Assembly (NCBI RefSeq): GCF_018687715.1
Contig: NC_056754.1
Span: 17,779,501-17,843,500 of the forward strand
Origin: Carya illinoinensis
Lineage: Eukaryota; Streptophyta; Magnoliopsida; Fagales; Juglandaceae
DNA: 64,000 nt
Direction: 5' to 3'
Within the stretch, counting starts at the first letter, position 1; every line of letters starts with the position of its first letter. The notes beneath the pieces are model-generated. The model did no database searches, was not told the DNA's origin, and saw only the letters and a program-made list of their open reading frames with translations. Shown in pieces: positions 34,336 to 47,456 of the stretch. The position numbers and the translations under genes are program-made.

Positions 34336-36840
34336 TCACTGTCAAATTTTCATCTATGATAGTGATTTAATTTGTGGAATTTGCTCCTACTACGCCATCG
34401 AACCTATGGGAGAGTCGAAAGACCATTCGTGCAATCCAGAAAGTTCCGACCCAATCACCACCATCACACTTCGATTCTTCTCTTGGTAAGACCACGCTGA
34501 TTCCTCTCTCTTTTCTCCACCTTTCTTGAGCCTAACGAAGCCTAAATTATTTTATGCTACATAGAAGCCTTCGCTGTGGTAGCATCGGTCTAGCCAGTTT
34601 CGTCGCATTCTCTCCTTTCTCTTGGTGAGCATGGCTTTTCGCTTAAGTGAATATGTATTTTTCCCTTTCGGCACCGAACCCTCTTTACTTGCAAATTGTT
34701 TTCTTTCTCTAACGTGAGATATGCAGCTAATTGTTCAATCAAATTATCTTATTTTCCCTGTAGCCTCCCTCTGTAAAGCATAAAAGCTAGTTGGATTTGC
34801 TTTTGTCAATACTGTAGTCTCTAAACCATAAGCAGGTCAGATTTATTTCTTAATCTCAAAATTACGTTCACCCTTTTTTTTCTTCTCAAAAGTGAATACT
34901 TTATTCTTTTCAAGACTGAGATTTGGCTCTAGCTTTTTCATAAGACATGTGTAGCACTGTACAGTTAAAACTATTACAAAAATGCCATTTAATATTTTAA
35001 AAAAGATATTTGTAATTGTGAATTGTGCAATCGTAATATAATCACTTTAAAAAAAAAATAGATGAAACATGAGATCTACTATTAAAAATTTAATAAAACA
35101 TAACCCATGTACTAATTTGAAGACCTTATTATATTATTGCTCTTAAATTCTAAATCATGACAAAAAGTGAATACTTACAAAGATTTGGGCTTAATTTCAC
35201 TTGAATTTGTTTTAGTTTGGATTCTGTTTTTATGAGAGTGACACTTAAATTTGATGACAGTTAAAATGGATTACTAAGTATTGATTTATAACTTGATTAC
35301 TGTAGTAAATTACAAAGGATTTGAATAGAATAGTATGACACTTCTTTTTATTTTAAATCGAGTAACATTTGATACTCAATTATTGACACGTCTTTCTAAA
35401 AACTTAATGACATAGAGATCATGTTTAAACATATTAATTATTTAGTAATGTTTGATCAATTATTATTAATTATTAATTTTAAATAATTTTAATAGTAATT
35501 ATGTATAGTGTATATTTAAATATAAATTTAAAGAATCCACATCTATAACCATATGCTCATTGCATGGGTTATACGCTCGTAATAATAATATAGAATCTGA
35601 TGATATATGCTTAGGATTTTTTTCTTCCTTTTTTTTTTTTTTTTCTTTTTTCTAACGATTTTTCAATGATTTTCATTATTTTAATTAAGATTTTTTTGGT
35701 AAACGTAGAAAGATTCAAACGAAAACATAATTGCTAGCAAACCGCCTTCCATTTTGGAAGTATCGTCTGTCGTTAATCTCAGCTCCAGAGGCCCTACTCG
35801 CATCATTCTCTATCTTTCGTAAAAATCCAAGAGTTTTAGATTGGGCTTCCTCCTCCTCCCTATCCTTCCCACCTTCATTTATTTATCCACTATCAAGATT
35901 TTTTTTACTTAATTTTTTTTTACATTATTTAAAGTTGAAAAAAATAAATTTACAACTTTCTATCAACTTATGAGAGATATAAATGACACAAGTACATTTA
36001 CAGGTAAAAAATCATTCAAATGAAAATAATAATTTTGTAAAAATCACCGTGCGTAGTTCTCACACGTCGTCTACATTTATACATGGTTCTCACTCACTAC
36101 CTATTTAGGTAACTCTTATTGACATGTGTACCAGATCACCAAACTCATTACTACTAGATCTTTCAGATCTGACATTTATAGTTGAAAAGAGATAATTGTG
36201 TTGTCTTCTCAGGTCATCACATATTCTAAACTCTACTAGAGTTGATTCAAATTATAATATGTCATTTTTCACATCTATATATCGTATTGCTTTACTTTTT
36301 TTATTTCCTTTTTGTTAATTAAAATAAAAAAAATAATTCGTCTCTTGGACGTTTGTTTATATACGTTGAATCCTTTCTTTCTATAAAAAATAAGATTCAG
36401 TTTCTGTTTAGATAAAGAATGTTATTTTTTAAAAATTTATTTATAAATAGTATTGGTAATAGCAAAAATCAAATCAATCATAAAAGAAAATAATATTCGG
36501 TGAGGTTCTAAATACGTTATTTTAATTTATAATATTACATTTAATATGGAGGCATCTTAAAATACATCAATCATAAATATAAATTTTTTTAATAAATGAA
36601 CTATGACCGTTTCCTTAAAAATTAAAATAAAAACCGCCTTCTATTTTATTTTATCTTTCAACGTTCGGCCTACAACAATATGTTCACAGGATCCTGGAAG
36701 AACTAAACCATGTCCAAGGACCAAAACCACCAACTACAGCAACATAATAATATTAAAAAAAACAGCAGGAGCCTTCAATCTTATCCAAAACCGTGAGCCT
36801 GCCATTTTGTCTCTTTATTCTCTCTCCTTTAAATGTGGCT
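34336..36840. other. Intergenic with a leader-like patch at 34.4-34.8 kb and a partial family A MITE
   Basis: 34,380-34,800 has genic-looking composition and splice-like sites (ctcttg/gtaaga, ctcttg/gtgagc), but I find no protein in any frame. It may be a non-coding exon or an old captured promoter. 34,962-35,100 is a diverged family A MITE. The remainder is AT-rich. The open frame at 35731-35973 is low complexity and not convincing. Confidence 0.35.
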
Positions 36841-36959
36841 CCCAGGTGATATTCCTTCCCATCAAGGTTTCAATCAAAGAAGTGAGAGAGATACTAAAAA
36901 GTGCAAACCGACTTCAGTTTTGTTTTACACAAAAGCGTCTGAAAAATCAAGAGTGAGAG

Positions 36960-37196
36960 ATGTCGGATATTGCTATGTTGGTGGCGGAGGAGTATGAGAG
37001 GAGGGTGAAGAATGCAAGGCAAGCTGGTGGTGCTGAAAGTGGGTTTGAGATTGACCTTTCTTCTTGTGCTTCTGTCTTGGCTCGGAGCCTCAAGATGAAG
37101 ATTGCTGGACTGGGGAAATTGGAGCTTCTTGACTGGGTTCGGGAGCCCAGATCCCAGATTAGTCTTGCTGCTTCTACTGGTTTCTTCTCTGCTTAA
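36960..37196 (+). CDS. Small plant protein, 78 residues, single exon
   Basis: The open frame starts at the ATG in gagagatgtcgg and codes MSDIAMLVAEEYERRVKNAR, then a Gly/Ala spacer, FEIDLSSCASVLARSLKMKI, and ends QISLAASTGFFSA. It lacks a signal peptide and membrane segments and looks like two amphipathic helices. The composition and codon use fit a real gene, in contrast with the AT-rich flanks. A leader-like CT-rich region (tctctttattctctctcc) lies about 140 bp upstream. I have a sense of similar short proteins in other eudicots, with the same start and the same GFFSA end, but cannot name a family or function. Confidence 0.7.
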   Translation: MSDIAMLVAEEYERRVKNARQAGGAESGFEIDLSSCASVLARSLKMKIAGLGKLELLDWVREPRSQISLAASTGFFSA

Positions 37197-37209
37197 ATTT
37201 CCCTTTCTT

Positions 37210-39700
37210 TTGAAAAATAAAAATAAAATGTCTTTTTCTCAAAGATCATCTGTACATGAATTCCAATTTCCTTGCTTCTGTACATCTTTATATTATAATC
37301 GAAGCCCGAAAAGGGTTCGTTGCTGATGTGTTGAGCTTATAATCTTGAATGAAAATGGATCGGAAAATTGTTTATACAAACAGGCTGAATTGGAATAGGG
37401 GGTCCAGAATTCGCAAGGCATGGCTAAGATTTGCATTTGGGTCGGTGCAGGTTGAATCGATCTACAACTATGAATCAAATTCATTTTTGGATATTTTTGA
37501 TCGGAATCGGCATTTCTTGAAATTCGCGTAACAGATCTTATTATTGGCATAATAATTTGGGAAATAATATAAACTATCAGAATAAATATGGGCCGGTTGG
37601 ATGTTTGGGCCTATTGTATACGATATCTGCCCACAGAAAGAAGAAGCTTTGGGCCTAGACTCTTGGTGTGGTTCCTGGAGGCCTCATGATCTACAAGTCA
37701 TTTTCTTCTTTAGCGGATGTACGAGTAGTGGAATGACATCCATCATAGTGACTAGAGGGGTCAGCAAACATGCTCACATTCAAGTTGGAACTGCTCATAA
37801 AAATATTTTTTTTTGTCATCCTCACACTTTACACATCATATTTATTTTAATTTTTTTTTTTTATAATAAATATATAGTTTATAGATGATAAATAGAATAA
37901 TTTAATTAATTTAATAAGAATAAAATGAAATAAAAAATAATATTTTAATATATAAAATATATAGTGTAGGATGATATATAACATTCTTCTAAATATAATC
38001 ATGAGTGACAGCCAAGTCACACATTAGCTATTTATAAGATAAAGTTAAGGCTTTATAAGTGTGGTTCTAGAAAAGTTAAAGCACTACGCTCTCTGTTCGA
38101 GATTCGCATCAAAACACTACTCAAGTTTCACATTTACCAAGATTTTAATACCATACTTAAAGAAAGTGCGCTATAACCCGAAAAGATTGGTGTATTTGAA
38201 TATTTTTCCTTCGAATCACTTATATATAAAGTTCAATTTCAGGTAGTAGGTAGCCAATGTCGTTTAATAAAGAGCCGCTTCTTTTGTTGCACTCCAATTC
38301 AAAGCTAGACAATACGTACCTGTTGGATATGAGAAAAACGTTCATCAAGGAAACTAATTTTATAGTTCAAGGATGACAAATAATTTTGCCAAGAGCCTGA
38401 TGGGATATGATCCGGTTCTTCGAATTGACAACTTGGGTTCGAAATCTCCACCAAGAGATCAAAATATCAGTCCTATTTATCGACCAAAAACATTTTATGA
38501 TCATATTCAAGTATGCATGTAACCCAACCAAACTGAGGGCAACATTATTATTCAAAGTTCTGACAAAGCATACATTGTCTTCTTTATTTAGTTTATTTAC
38601 CATCGATACCCATTTGCATGGATTTCAAGTGCTACAAACCAAAAGCAATTGCAGTTATTAGTACTGATTTGCCGTATCACAGAGGCAGTCTAATCTCTTC
38701 ATCAATGTTATTCATGTGAACAAGAAATACAGTACTAGAATTCATAAGAAGCAAAAGTGTTTTGATTGAGCTGCGCGCAGAACATTTTGTCACTTCGATC
38801 TGTTAAGAGATAATATAAATAATAAAATCTACTTATTCGCTTAAACTTTTAAGAAAAGTTCACCTTATAACATTCTTCATGTTTAAATTTTACATCTTTG
38901 GAAGCTAATTTTAAGCAAATTATACCATGTCGAGCTAATTAAGTACTAGTTAATCATATGACCATTCCTACTATGAACTGGCCTTCCCTCTAAACTACTG
39001 TTTTCGCAAGTAAACCAATCTCCACTGATCTCTCACACAACTAAAGAAATTAAAAAAAAAAAAAAGAAAAAAAGTTAGAGATGCTTCCATTAATTCTCCA
39101 ACTTACAGGAGGTGGTAGTTGGTAGCAACTCTCAAAATATCTTCTGAGAAAACTGCTCCAACTGCCCTTTTCCCCCATCCGGACCTTCATAAATTGTGTC
39201 ATTTAATCTAATTTACAGAGCTTTAGGTTGTTGTTGATGACATTAATGTTTCATACTCTTTTTTTTTTTTTTTTTTGATGGATGTTTCATACTCTTTAAC
39301 GCAATGGATGTGTAACTTATCTGTTACCGAAAAGCATCATTCATTCAGTAAACCGAGTTCTATGTTCTGTGTTTTGGCTTCTGCTGCTGCATGATGCTTC
39401 CTCCTTTCCTAATGATTTGAGTTTTTAGCTTACTTCTTGATACTTGACCTTTCAGTGCTTATTATTCACTCACGTTTGGCTTTGATGATGAGATCTTTAT
39501 AATAAATCAGTTTAACCACTGAGAAATCAACAGGGGAATTTCATTTACCAAGTTTTTCAATCATGGAAAATTAAGTTCAAGTATTAAGAATTAAGTTGGG
39601 AAATTCATCTTAATATCCTTTCACCAGAGTCACTTAGACAAACATTAATCCGAAGAAATATGAAATTTTGATGTACAAAACTCAGGACCTCAACACTTTT
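37210..39700. other. Intergenic, no gene recognised
   Basis: 37,200-37,560 is probably the 3' UTR of the small gene. 37,600-37,700 and 38,060-38,660 contain short frames without homology. 37,800-38,000 is AT-rich MITE-like. The end is the 3' flank of the minus-strand RING-H2 gene. Confidence 0.4.
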
Positions 39701-39711
39701 GAAGAGAGAAC

Positions 39712-40197
39712 TCAGAAAATTCTAGGAAAACCAGTGCCATGTAATGCAGACAACATTAAAATAACGTCCTCATCACTCTCATCAGAATCCACACGATCTC
39801 GCATCCTGTGATAACTTGCCACAACATCATCCGGCAAAACTTTGTTCCTGCAAAGTGGGCAAGTGGCGGAACAGTGTTGCAGCCACCTATCCAGGCAATC
39901 CTTATGGAAAATGTGCTTACATTTCAGCTTCCTAATTTCCTCGTCTTCCTCGAATTCTGACAAACACACAGCACATTCAGTCTGCTGATCCATCCTCAAT
40001 CTCTTGGTGTAACGAATGGTGGGATTGGTTTCTTCGATGAGGTTGAGGTATTGGTTGGAGGTGATTAGGCTTTTATCGGACTTGGGGCTTAATCCCATGA
40101 TTGACCGGATAAGAATTATTACTTCAAGAACCAGGAGAGTGAAGAAGACTTTGGTTATGGTTTTGAGGTGGTAGAGGAAATCAGAGAGAGCTGACAT
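39712..40197 (-). CDS. RING-H2 E3 ubiquitin ligase with N-terminal membrane anchor (RHA1/XERICO-like)
   Basis: An intron-less frame of 161 residues starting at ATG 40197. Residues 16-34 ([19 protein letters not shown]) form one membrane segment. The RING-H2 domain spans 75-116 with C75, C78, C93, H95, H98, C101, C113 and C116, and has the usual W at position 105 (DRWLQHC). The tail is acidic (DSDESDEDV). Length, single exon and one anchor match the short RHA1/RHA2/XERICO-type RING-H2 proteins, which ubiquitinate targets at the ER or endomembranes, several in ABA and drought signalling. I cannot choose between these subfamilies. The stretch 40198-40330 upstream is the probable promoter, with tatataacaa near 40258. 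Confidence 0.92.
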   Translation of the reverse strand: MSALSDFLYHLKTITKVFFTLLVLEVIILIRSIMGLSPKSDKSLITSNQYLNLIEETNPTIRYTKRLRMDQQTECAVCLSEFEEDEEIRKLKCKHIFHKDCLDRWLQHCSATCPLCRNKVLPDDVVASYHRMRDRVDSDESDEDVILMLSALHGTGFPRIF

Positions 40198-40319
40198 GGC
40201 TGCTTCTGCACAAAGTGAAATGGGGTGCTCAGAGAATATACAGTGACACTAGTTCATATATATAACAACTATGTCAATGTGAGGCTAGCTGGGTTGTCTA
40301 TGCCACTTGGTCCTGTTTG

Positions 40320-43300
40320 GATGTTGGAAGATACTGAGATTAACTTAGTTCAGTTTAATTTTAATCTAAGTTTAATAGTTAAATACAAAACTTTCAAATC
40401 ACTAAATATCATTTAACTCAAAACCTCTATATACGTGAGATCTATAATCTTTTTTAATTTTACATAAATATGTCTAAACTCATCTTAATATCTAAATAAA
40501 TATAAATTTATCTTAAATGGATCTCATAAAATTCATTCTACTATTTCAACTCATTACTATTTATAAAGAACTTAATTTATCTCAACATCCAAACACATCT
40601 TAAGTGAGCTTCACAAAATTTATTCTACTATCTCGACTCATTACTATTAATAAAGAACTCAACTCATTTTAATTTAACCTAACATCTAAACAAGGCCTTA
40701 ATTTCGTATATACAAATGTTTTGCACTGGGGTTTCAATGTTTCATGGTGGAACCAACAAAGGAGATCATTTCAAAAAACAAAAAACAAAAACAAAGGAGA
40801 CAAAAGGGAGTCGGCTATGCTGGCCCATCGCTCGGATGCGGACAACCACGTGACAAAGAAAGATCCTTGGACACTCATATCCAAGGAATAGAATTTGTTT
40901 GTGTTAGGTTGAGGGCATTACCATTATTTGTTCTTTTCTCCCTTTTTTTAATAGCTCATGAAAATGATGTGCTTTAAAGGATTGATTATGCTAATGCAGC
41001 TTAATGTGATATGTAGGTTATTTTATTAGAGTTCTAATTTTGCTTCTAGACTTTGGGCATATATATATGAGATCTATCTTCTTATTCTTCTCGACTTTAA
41101 ATAAGGGAAAAAAACTTACTTTATTCTAGAATAACTTCGTCTACTTTTATATTTAAGTAATGTTAGATACAGTCATGGATTATATAAGTGTCGCACTATT
41201 TTTAAAAAGGAGAGGAGATTATTATTAAAAAATTAATTTTTATGTGAATTTAATATTTATTCACTTTTTTTAAAAAAAGTATATAGTGCTTACACACTTT
41301 ATGACAACAAATAGTGGTGGAACCATAAATTTCTATAAGAGGGGCCAAGTTTTCTAATGTGTAACACATTAAAATTCAAAAATCATAAAAATATAACTAT
41401 ATATAAAATTAAATTTCGATAATTTGCAATATACACTTAGAAATCAAATTCATACAACGTCTTAATATATGTTTTATTTTTTTTACGATAATGTTTCATA
41501 AAATAATATTCACCCATTATTAGTTTTGTAATAAAATATTTATAATTTATTTGCTTCATAGAAACTATTAATTGATATTTTAAAATGTCATTTTTCATTC
41601 TTGTACATAAACTAGTTTATTAAGTTTTATTTAAACTCTAGATATTTTCGTGTCACATTAAACATATAATACTATAATTTGACATTAAAGATTTTTTTTA
41701 TTGCTCAATAAAGTCTAGAGGATAAAACCTCTTAACTATTTTCCATATATATCACCAACCTTAATTAATTTTTCTTGTATTTTCAATTTGAATTCCATAT
41801 TAATTAAGAAACTTAATATTATATAACAACAAACTTTGAGATCCATATTAATAAGTTTATTATTTTTCCTAAACTTAGTTTTGATTTAATTTTAGTGAGA
41901 TGACACTCTTGAAAACAAATAATATATATTTATATAAGTTATACAAAATTCTAGGACTATAGGAAAAAAATTAGAGAGATATTTTTAAGAATATTAAAAC
42001 TTTATAAAATTTTGCATAGTATATAGAAATTATAAATTTTTTAGAGGGCCATTTTGTGTGTTTATACAATTAAGATTAAAAATTAGAGTATATTTTTAAC
42101 TTTTTTAAAAATTTTGGGGGAGCCATGGCCCCTCTTAGGTGAACATAGGTCTGCCGCTGACGGCAAATATAATTTTTTTTTTCATATATTTAATGGCGAT
42201 AGTAGTATAGAATGTACAAGCAAGTGTAAACATCTTGCACGCATTCAAGTCCACGCTGGGGTTTGAAGTTTTATCGATGTATGGTTTTATTTAACAAATA
42301 TATAGGGCAAAACAAATTTAAAAATAAAAAAGAAAAATTGGGTCGGAAAAGGTCTGGGCTCCACGAGTTGGCATCTATAAGTAAAAGCCTTGTTTACTTA
42401 CGAATTGGTTTTCTGGTCTGGGCCTAATTATGGAATGGGTTTAAGAGCTTAGAGCATGAAAGATTTTTTCTGTTAGACGGATATTAGGCAAATCAATAAT
42501 GTTATACGTTATATTCTTATTTTATTTTTATTATATTAAATAAAATATAATATATTTATTATTTTTAAATGATAAAAATATATGTAATAAATTATCATTT
42601 AAATATAATAAATATGTCACATCTTACTTAATAAAATAAAAATAAAATAATAATATAGTGTATAAAATTTTCCTAAACGAGAAGTTCCTATTTGGAACGG
42701 AAATTTCTATATTGTAGGATTAACTTTAGCCAATAATTTTTTGACACGTCAGACTCCTTCATAGTAAATTTCTGCACTGCATCACAGAAAACTCCCTCTG
42801 CACTGTAGATCTCCAAATATTTCATATTATCGATTTCATAATTTTTTTTCATTGTACTAATTGATATAATATATTTTAAATAGTTATTTATATAAAAAAG
42901 ATTACTTCAATATTTCAACACAAAAAACAGCGTCCTCTATATTATGCTATAAATATATATATATATATATATATCTATATATATTTCCTCCGTTAATATT
43001 TCTGTCCAGCTTTTGGATAACCAGTATGGTCCACCGTCCACATGCAAAGTGGCCGCCCTTGTATTAAATGGCAATATTCTCTATATCGTCCTAAACCTAC
43101 CTCTTGGATCTCAAACTTACATATCAGTACAGCTGCCAACTGATCAGATCAGATTAATTTAAGAAATTAATTCCATCTCTGTCATCTGATCTCTCGGTTT
43201 TTATTTTTTATTTTTTTAATTAATTGTTAGGAAGTTGATATAACTATCATGGGTTTTATTTGGAAAAGTAGTCAAATATGTTAATTAGAATATCTAATAT

Positions 43301-43847
43301 AATAAAATAGTAATATTATGTACAATTATTTTTACATATTTTTTATTCATTTTATTAATATGATTGATTGAATCATATTTTTTTAATACATAATCAATCA
43401 CATCATTAAAATATATAAAAAATACGTAAAAGTAATTACACATATAATTTTTAATAACAAAAAGATGATCTGATTGATTACCTCGAATTGGGATATAAAT
43501 ACCAATTAGATAATATTTATAAGAGCGGTGCTACTCTATTGCTCGAATAGTACCACTCTATTTGATCACTAGCATACTTTATTATTTTTATTTTTTAGTT
43601 CTTTTTTTCATAATTTTTAATATATTTAAATATTTTTAAAATATATATATATTGATACATTAAAAATTATTATTTTTAATTATTAAGTTATTATTATTAT
43701 TATTATTATTATTTTTTTATGTGAATGACCTATCAAATGAAGTGGTCATTTTTAGAGGCAAAGTATTGTTTTCTTATTTATAAACATTTTGGATATTCTG
43801 GATCAGCCACGTTGCATGTTTTGGGTCTTTTAAAATAGCTCCTAGAC

Positions 43848-43884
<37 letters not shown>

Positions 43885-44930
43885 TATACCACGTCATGTA
43901 CAAAATACCACACATTTCATTTATCAATTCCACTCACAAGTGGAAGTCTCGGATGACATGACATGACGCTCTTAATTATCCGCTGTCAATGCAAACTTTG
44001 ATCTTTAGGCTCGGTACAGATGTAATATCAAAAGGCAACGAGATTTTGGTTAAGATACGAAAAGATTTAACTAATTTACATAATTTAATACGACACGTTA
44101 AATTTATCTTTTAATAAAAATAATTTTATAATTTAATATATCATATTAAGTCACGTCAATTTATTTTTATCAAATTTTACTTAGACTAAAATATTTATCT
44201 TTGGTAAAAAGAAAATACGTAATACGGTATATTCGGATGTCAAACTCATCTTAATTTATCTCAAATTAAATATTAATTTGACTCACTATTTATTCAATTT
44301 AATTTTTATAAAAAGTTAAATATATGTAAAAATATTTTATATATTCATACAATTATATCAACTTATATCATACAAACAAATACATATCAACTTATTCACA
44401 TATAAACTCAGATTACCTCGACCCAAATGTAGTATAAATGAAAAGGCAGAGAGAAAGATCTAGGAGCATATATAATAATGGCTGTCAAGACTTCACAGCT
44501 TGCTGTCACTTTGAGACAAATATCATCCAGAGGTCCCATTTCATATGGATAACAATAATTCTGCGCAGACCAAACGTTTATATGTTACAAATTCATAGCA
44601 AATTTGAAAGTGCACAAAGCTAGCCTACGGCCTACCCACGTGATATATCTCTATCGGGTACTTGAGCCCACCCATTACACCAATATCATAGTGCGTGTGC
44701 GTGCGTTTGGCCGGCCCTCACGGGTAAGTTCTAGCTGTTGAGTTTATCTTATGACTCATTTGGATAGTGAAATAAGAAGATATTAATTGAGATAATTTAT
44801 GAATAATATTAAAATTATTGAGTTGAGAAGAAATGAGATAGTTTTTAAAAATTTTATATTTGGATTAAGAAGTGAGATAAGATGGTTTTAACTTAATTAT
44901 AATTTTGTTTCATAAATTAATGTTGCCCAG
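40320..44930. other. Repeat-rich intergenic region
   Basis: 40,315-40,700 is a TTTGGATgTTGagatgag-type MITE with related pieces at 44,230-44,410 and 44,755-44,900. 41,157-41,312 is a family A MITE. 41,320-42,170 has ggggccaagttttc and a ggggagccatggcccctctt end, like a degenerate LTR or hAT edge. 43,300-43,460 is a family B MITE. Microsatellites are (TTA)n at 43,691-43,712 and (ATA)n at 43,853-43,883. No coding frame is supported. Confidence 0.4.
43300..43460. repeat. MITE, family B
   Basis: An inverted structure: tacaattatttttacata, attttattaatatgattgat at left and the near-inverse atcacatcattaaaatatat, acgtaaaagtaattacacata at right. Similar units lie at 52350, 54205, 62600 and 62790. Confidence 0.5.
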
Positions 44931-46258
44931 ATGACTAACACAAGAGGGGAGGTGAATTGAATTGTATTAAAAAAATAACAATTATAAATCAAATATATAA
45001 TATAAAATATAAACAAAATATGAAATAACAATAAATATAAAGAGTAAGGGTAAGAGAGAAGCAAACTCAGTATGTTAACGAGGTTCGGCCCCACTGCCTA
45101 CGTCCTCGCCTCAAGCTACCCCTTGAGGATTCCCAAATTCACTATTCAACCTCCTTCAGGTGGAGATAGAAACCTATTACAACTTTGAACAAATCCGCTA
45201 CAAAGGATCCCTGTAGAACACCCTCTACACTTGCAATCACCTTACACGTGGTGATTCAACTATTCCTCGTGTAGAATACTTTCTACACGCACAAGGGTTA
45301 TACACACCCTTTTTCTGATACAAAAGCTGATAGTGGGTAGGTTATCAGAAAACACTCCTTAATGAGTGAAATAAGAACAATACAGCACAAACTATATCTC
45401 TCAAAATGAATAAGGATTAATGCTCAATGCTTAGAGAAGAGAGAATGAAAGTTTTGAATGAATGTTGTATGCTCTTGATGTTGTAAATGTGAAGCTCTCA
45501 AATGATCTATTTATAGGCATATGAGACTTCATATTCAAATTTAAAAAGATTCACATGTCAAAGACAACATCATTCACTTTTTCAAAAAATTCAAATAAAA
45601 AGTTCTTCTTTTTCAATTATCAAAGACAACATCATTCACTTTTTCAAAAAAATCAAACCTAATCTTTTACTTTTGGCATATGACAAAATGAGCACACTTT
45701 CCTTTTCAAAAAATTCAAACCTAATCTTTTACTTTTTGTATATGACAAAATGAGCACACTTTACTTTTCAAAATTTTCAAACAAAATCATCTACCTTTTG
45801 TATAAGTCTAAAAAAGCATCAATCACTTTTGAAAATATTCAAATAAAACATGCACATGTGAAAGATGACAATCAATCATCTTTAATATTTTCAAAGTTCA
45901 ACCCTTTAATCAAGGCATGCACATGCAAAAGATGACAATCAATCATCTTTCAAAATTTTCAAATTTAATTTTCAAAAATATTCATGCACATGTGGAAAAT
46001 GTATTTTAAGGCTTTATGATAAAATATTAATTTTGAGCATTAATCCTAATTTCGAATTTTAAGAGATTTACAACATTAGTCTATGACTTTAATGTGAACT
46101 TGTTTCCTTCTTGCTCATGCTTGGTTCTTTGATGTGCTTGATTCCATTGTGTGAACAACTTGAGCTTGAAACTCCTTTATTCTTTGAATTCATTTATTAT
46201 TATTAAAATCTATGTGTAGATTTATAATCACATGAAACTTAAAACTTTGGGTTCAACA
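44931..46258 (-). mobile_element. LTR, minus strand, same family as the solo LTR at 2391; probable 3' LTR
   Basis: Read minus, it starts TGTTGAACCC(A) at 46258 and ends CTGGGCAACA at 44931. It matches the first copy over its whole length, including the cctcgttaacatactgag and tgtgtagaaagtattctac blocks and the internal 63-bp tandem units (45595-45800). Immediately upstream on the minus strand is gcaaaagggagagat, a polypurine tract as expected just before a 3' LTR. No target-site duplication pairs with its outer end (attaa). Confidence 0.82.
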
Positions 46259-47456
46259 ATCTCTCCCTTTTGCACTGTCACATGCACCACCCATTGCATA
46301 TACAGTGGAATACAGGTGCACATAACACCATGAGCCTTCAACCGTGAGCCTGGTCCTTTAGACCGTCAACACCTTCTGTCGCATTGCGAATTGTCACTAA
46401 CGCAGGATACTCACTCCTTAGCAACTTGGAATGCTTCTAGGGCTTCCTTAAGAACTTTAGAATATATTATCCCAAAATACTCATTCTATAAATTTATAAA
46501 TACAGCATAAAACTGTTCAATAGAGAGATTACCTTGTCTATAGTTAGAAATCTCTAACTCAACTTGAAATTTGCTTGCAGTATTGTCTTGATAATATAGA
46601 CACCTACAATAGTCTCACATCTCCTTAGGAGTAGTAAATGATTGAACATTGTTGACCACATATGGTTCAACGTGTTGAACTTAGTAGCCAAGAAACAATC
46701 TTGGCATCCTTGTTGTTCCAATAACTAAATTCTTTGAGAACAGTAAGAACCACATAAGACCCATCCAAGTGATCCCATAATTCCTTTCCTTTCATAATCA
46801 TTTGAAACTAAAATTCCCAACTTCCATAATTCTTTCCATTAAATCAAATGATTGAATTTTCATTTGACAGAATGACCACAAAATCAAAATGAGTAAAAAA
46901 AAAAAAAGAAGTTGTTGTAGATAGGCAACACAAACACTGACCTGAAAATGCTAAAATACCCAAAAATAGCACTGCCAGAAAATACTACTAGAAAATGCAC
47001 CAAAAACTTGAGAAACTCTATCTACAAAAGCCTACACAGAGAGCCCGAGAAGAGTGGACTGAAAGAGGCCAGAAAACACCTCCCTAATGAAACAGAAATT
47101 GACAAAATTTCTAGTAGCCACTGACCACTGATTGAAAGCTCCAAAAGAGGCCAAAAAACACTGCTCTAAAAATAAAGTGTCGATAAGAACCAAACAACCC
47201 TGCTGAAATACAGAGGGTGCCTAGAATCACCAAACAGAAAACCACTTCTTTGTAAATAGAAAGTGCCAAATATGGTGGAAAAAATAGCCCAAAAAAAAAA
47301 AAAAAACCCCCAGAGAGTAGTGAAGGCAGACAATGTCAACAAAACCACAAGAACCCAGAAAGCACTAGTCTGACAACAGACAATGCCGACATAAGCCAAT
47401 GAACTATTGGGAACAAAAAATTGCCCAAAAACAAAATTCTAGGGCTCTGGTACTAG
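46259..47456 (-). pseudogene. Internal remnant of a Copia-type retrotransposon (gag part, primer-binding-site-like end)
   Basis: On the minus strand the stretch around 46510-46760 keeps gag-like wording (for example a frame with the UBN2-like core ...YIIKTILQANFKL...), broken by many stops. At about 47444-47456 the minus strand reads tagtaccagagccctag, close to the initiator-Met primer-binding site TGGTATCAGAGC followed by cctag. Upstream of that (plus-strand 47457 on) aaacttaac may be the end of a 5' LTR of a different family. The polymerase region is missing. I see this as one or two collapsed Copia elements. The exact joins are uncertain. Confidence 0.45.

Noticed and set aside
36603..36956. 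117-residue frame directly before the 78-residue gene
   Set aside because: It has biased composition and no recognisable motif. Its position fits the leader of the following gene.
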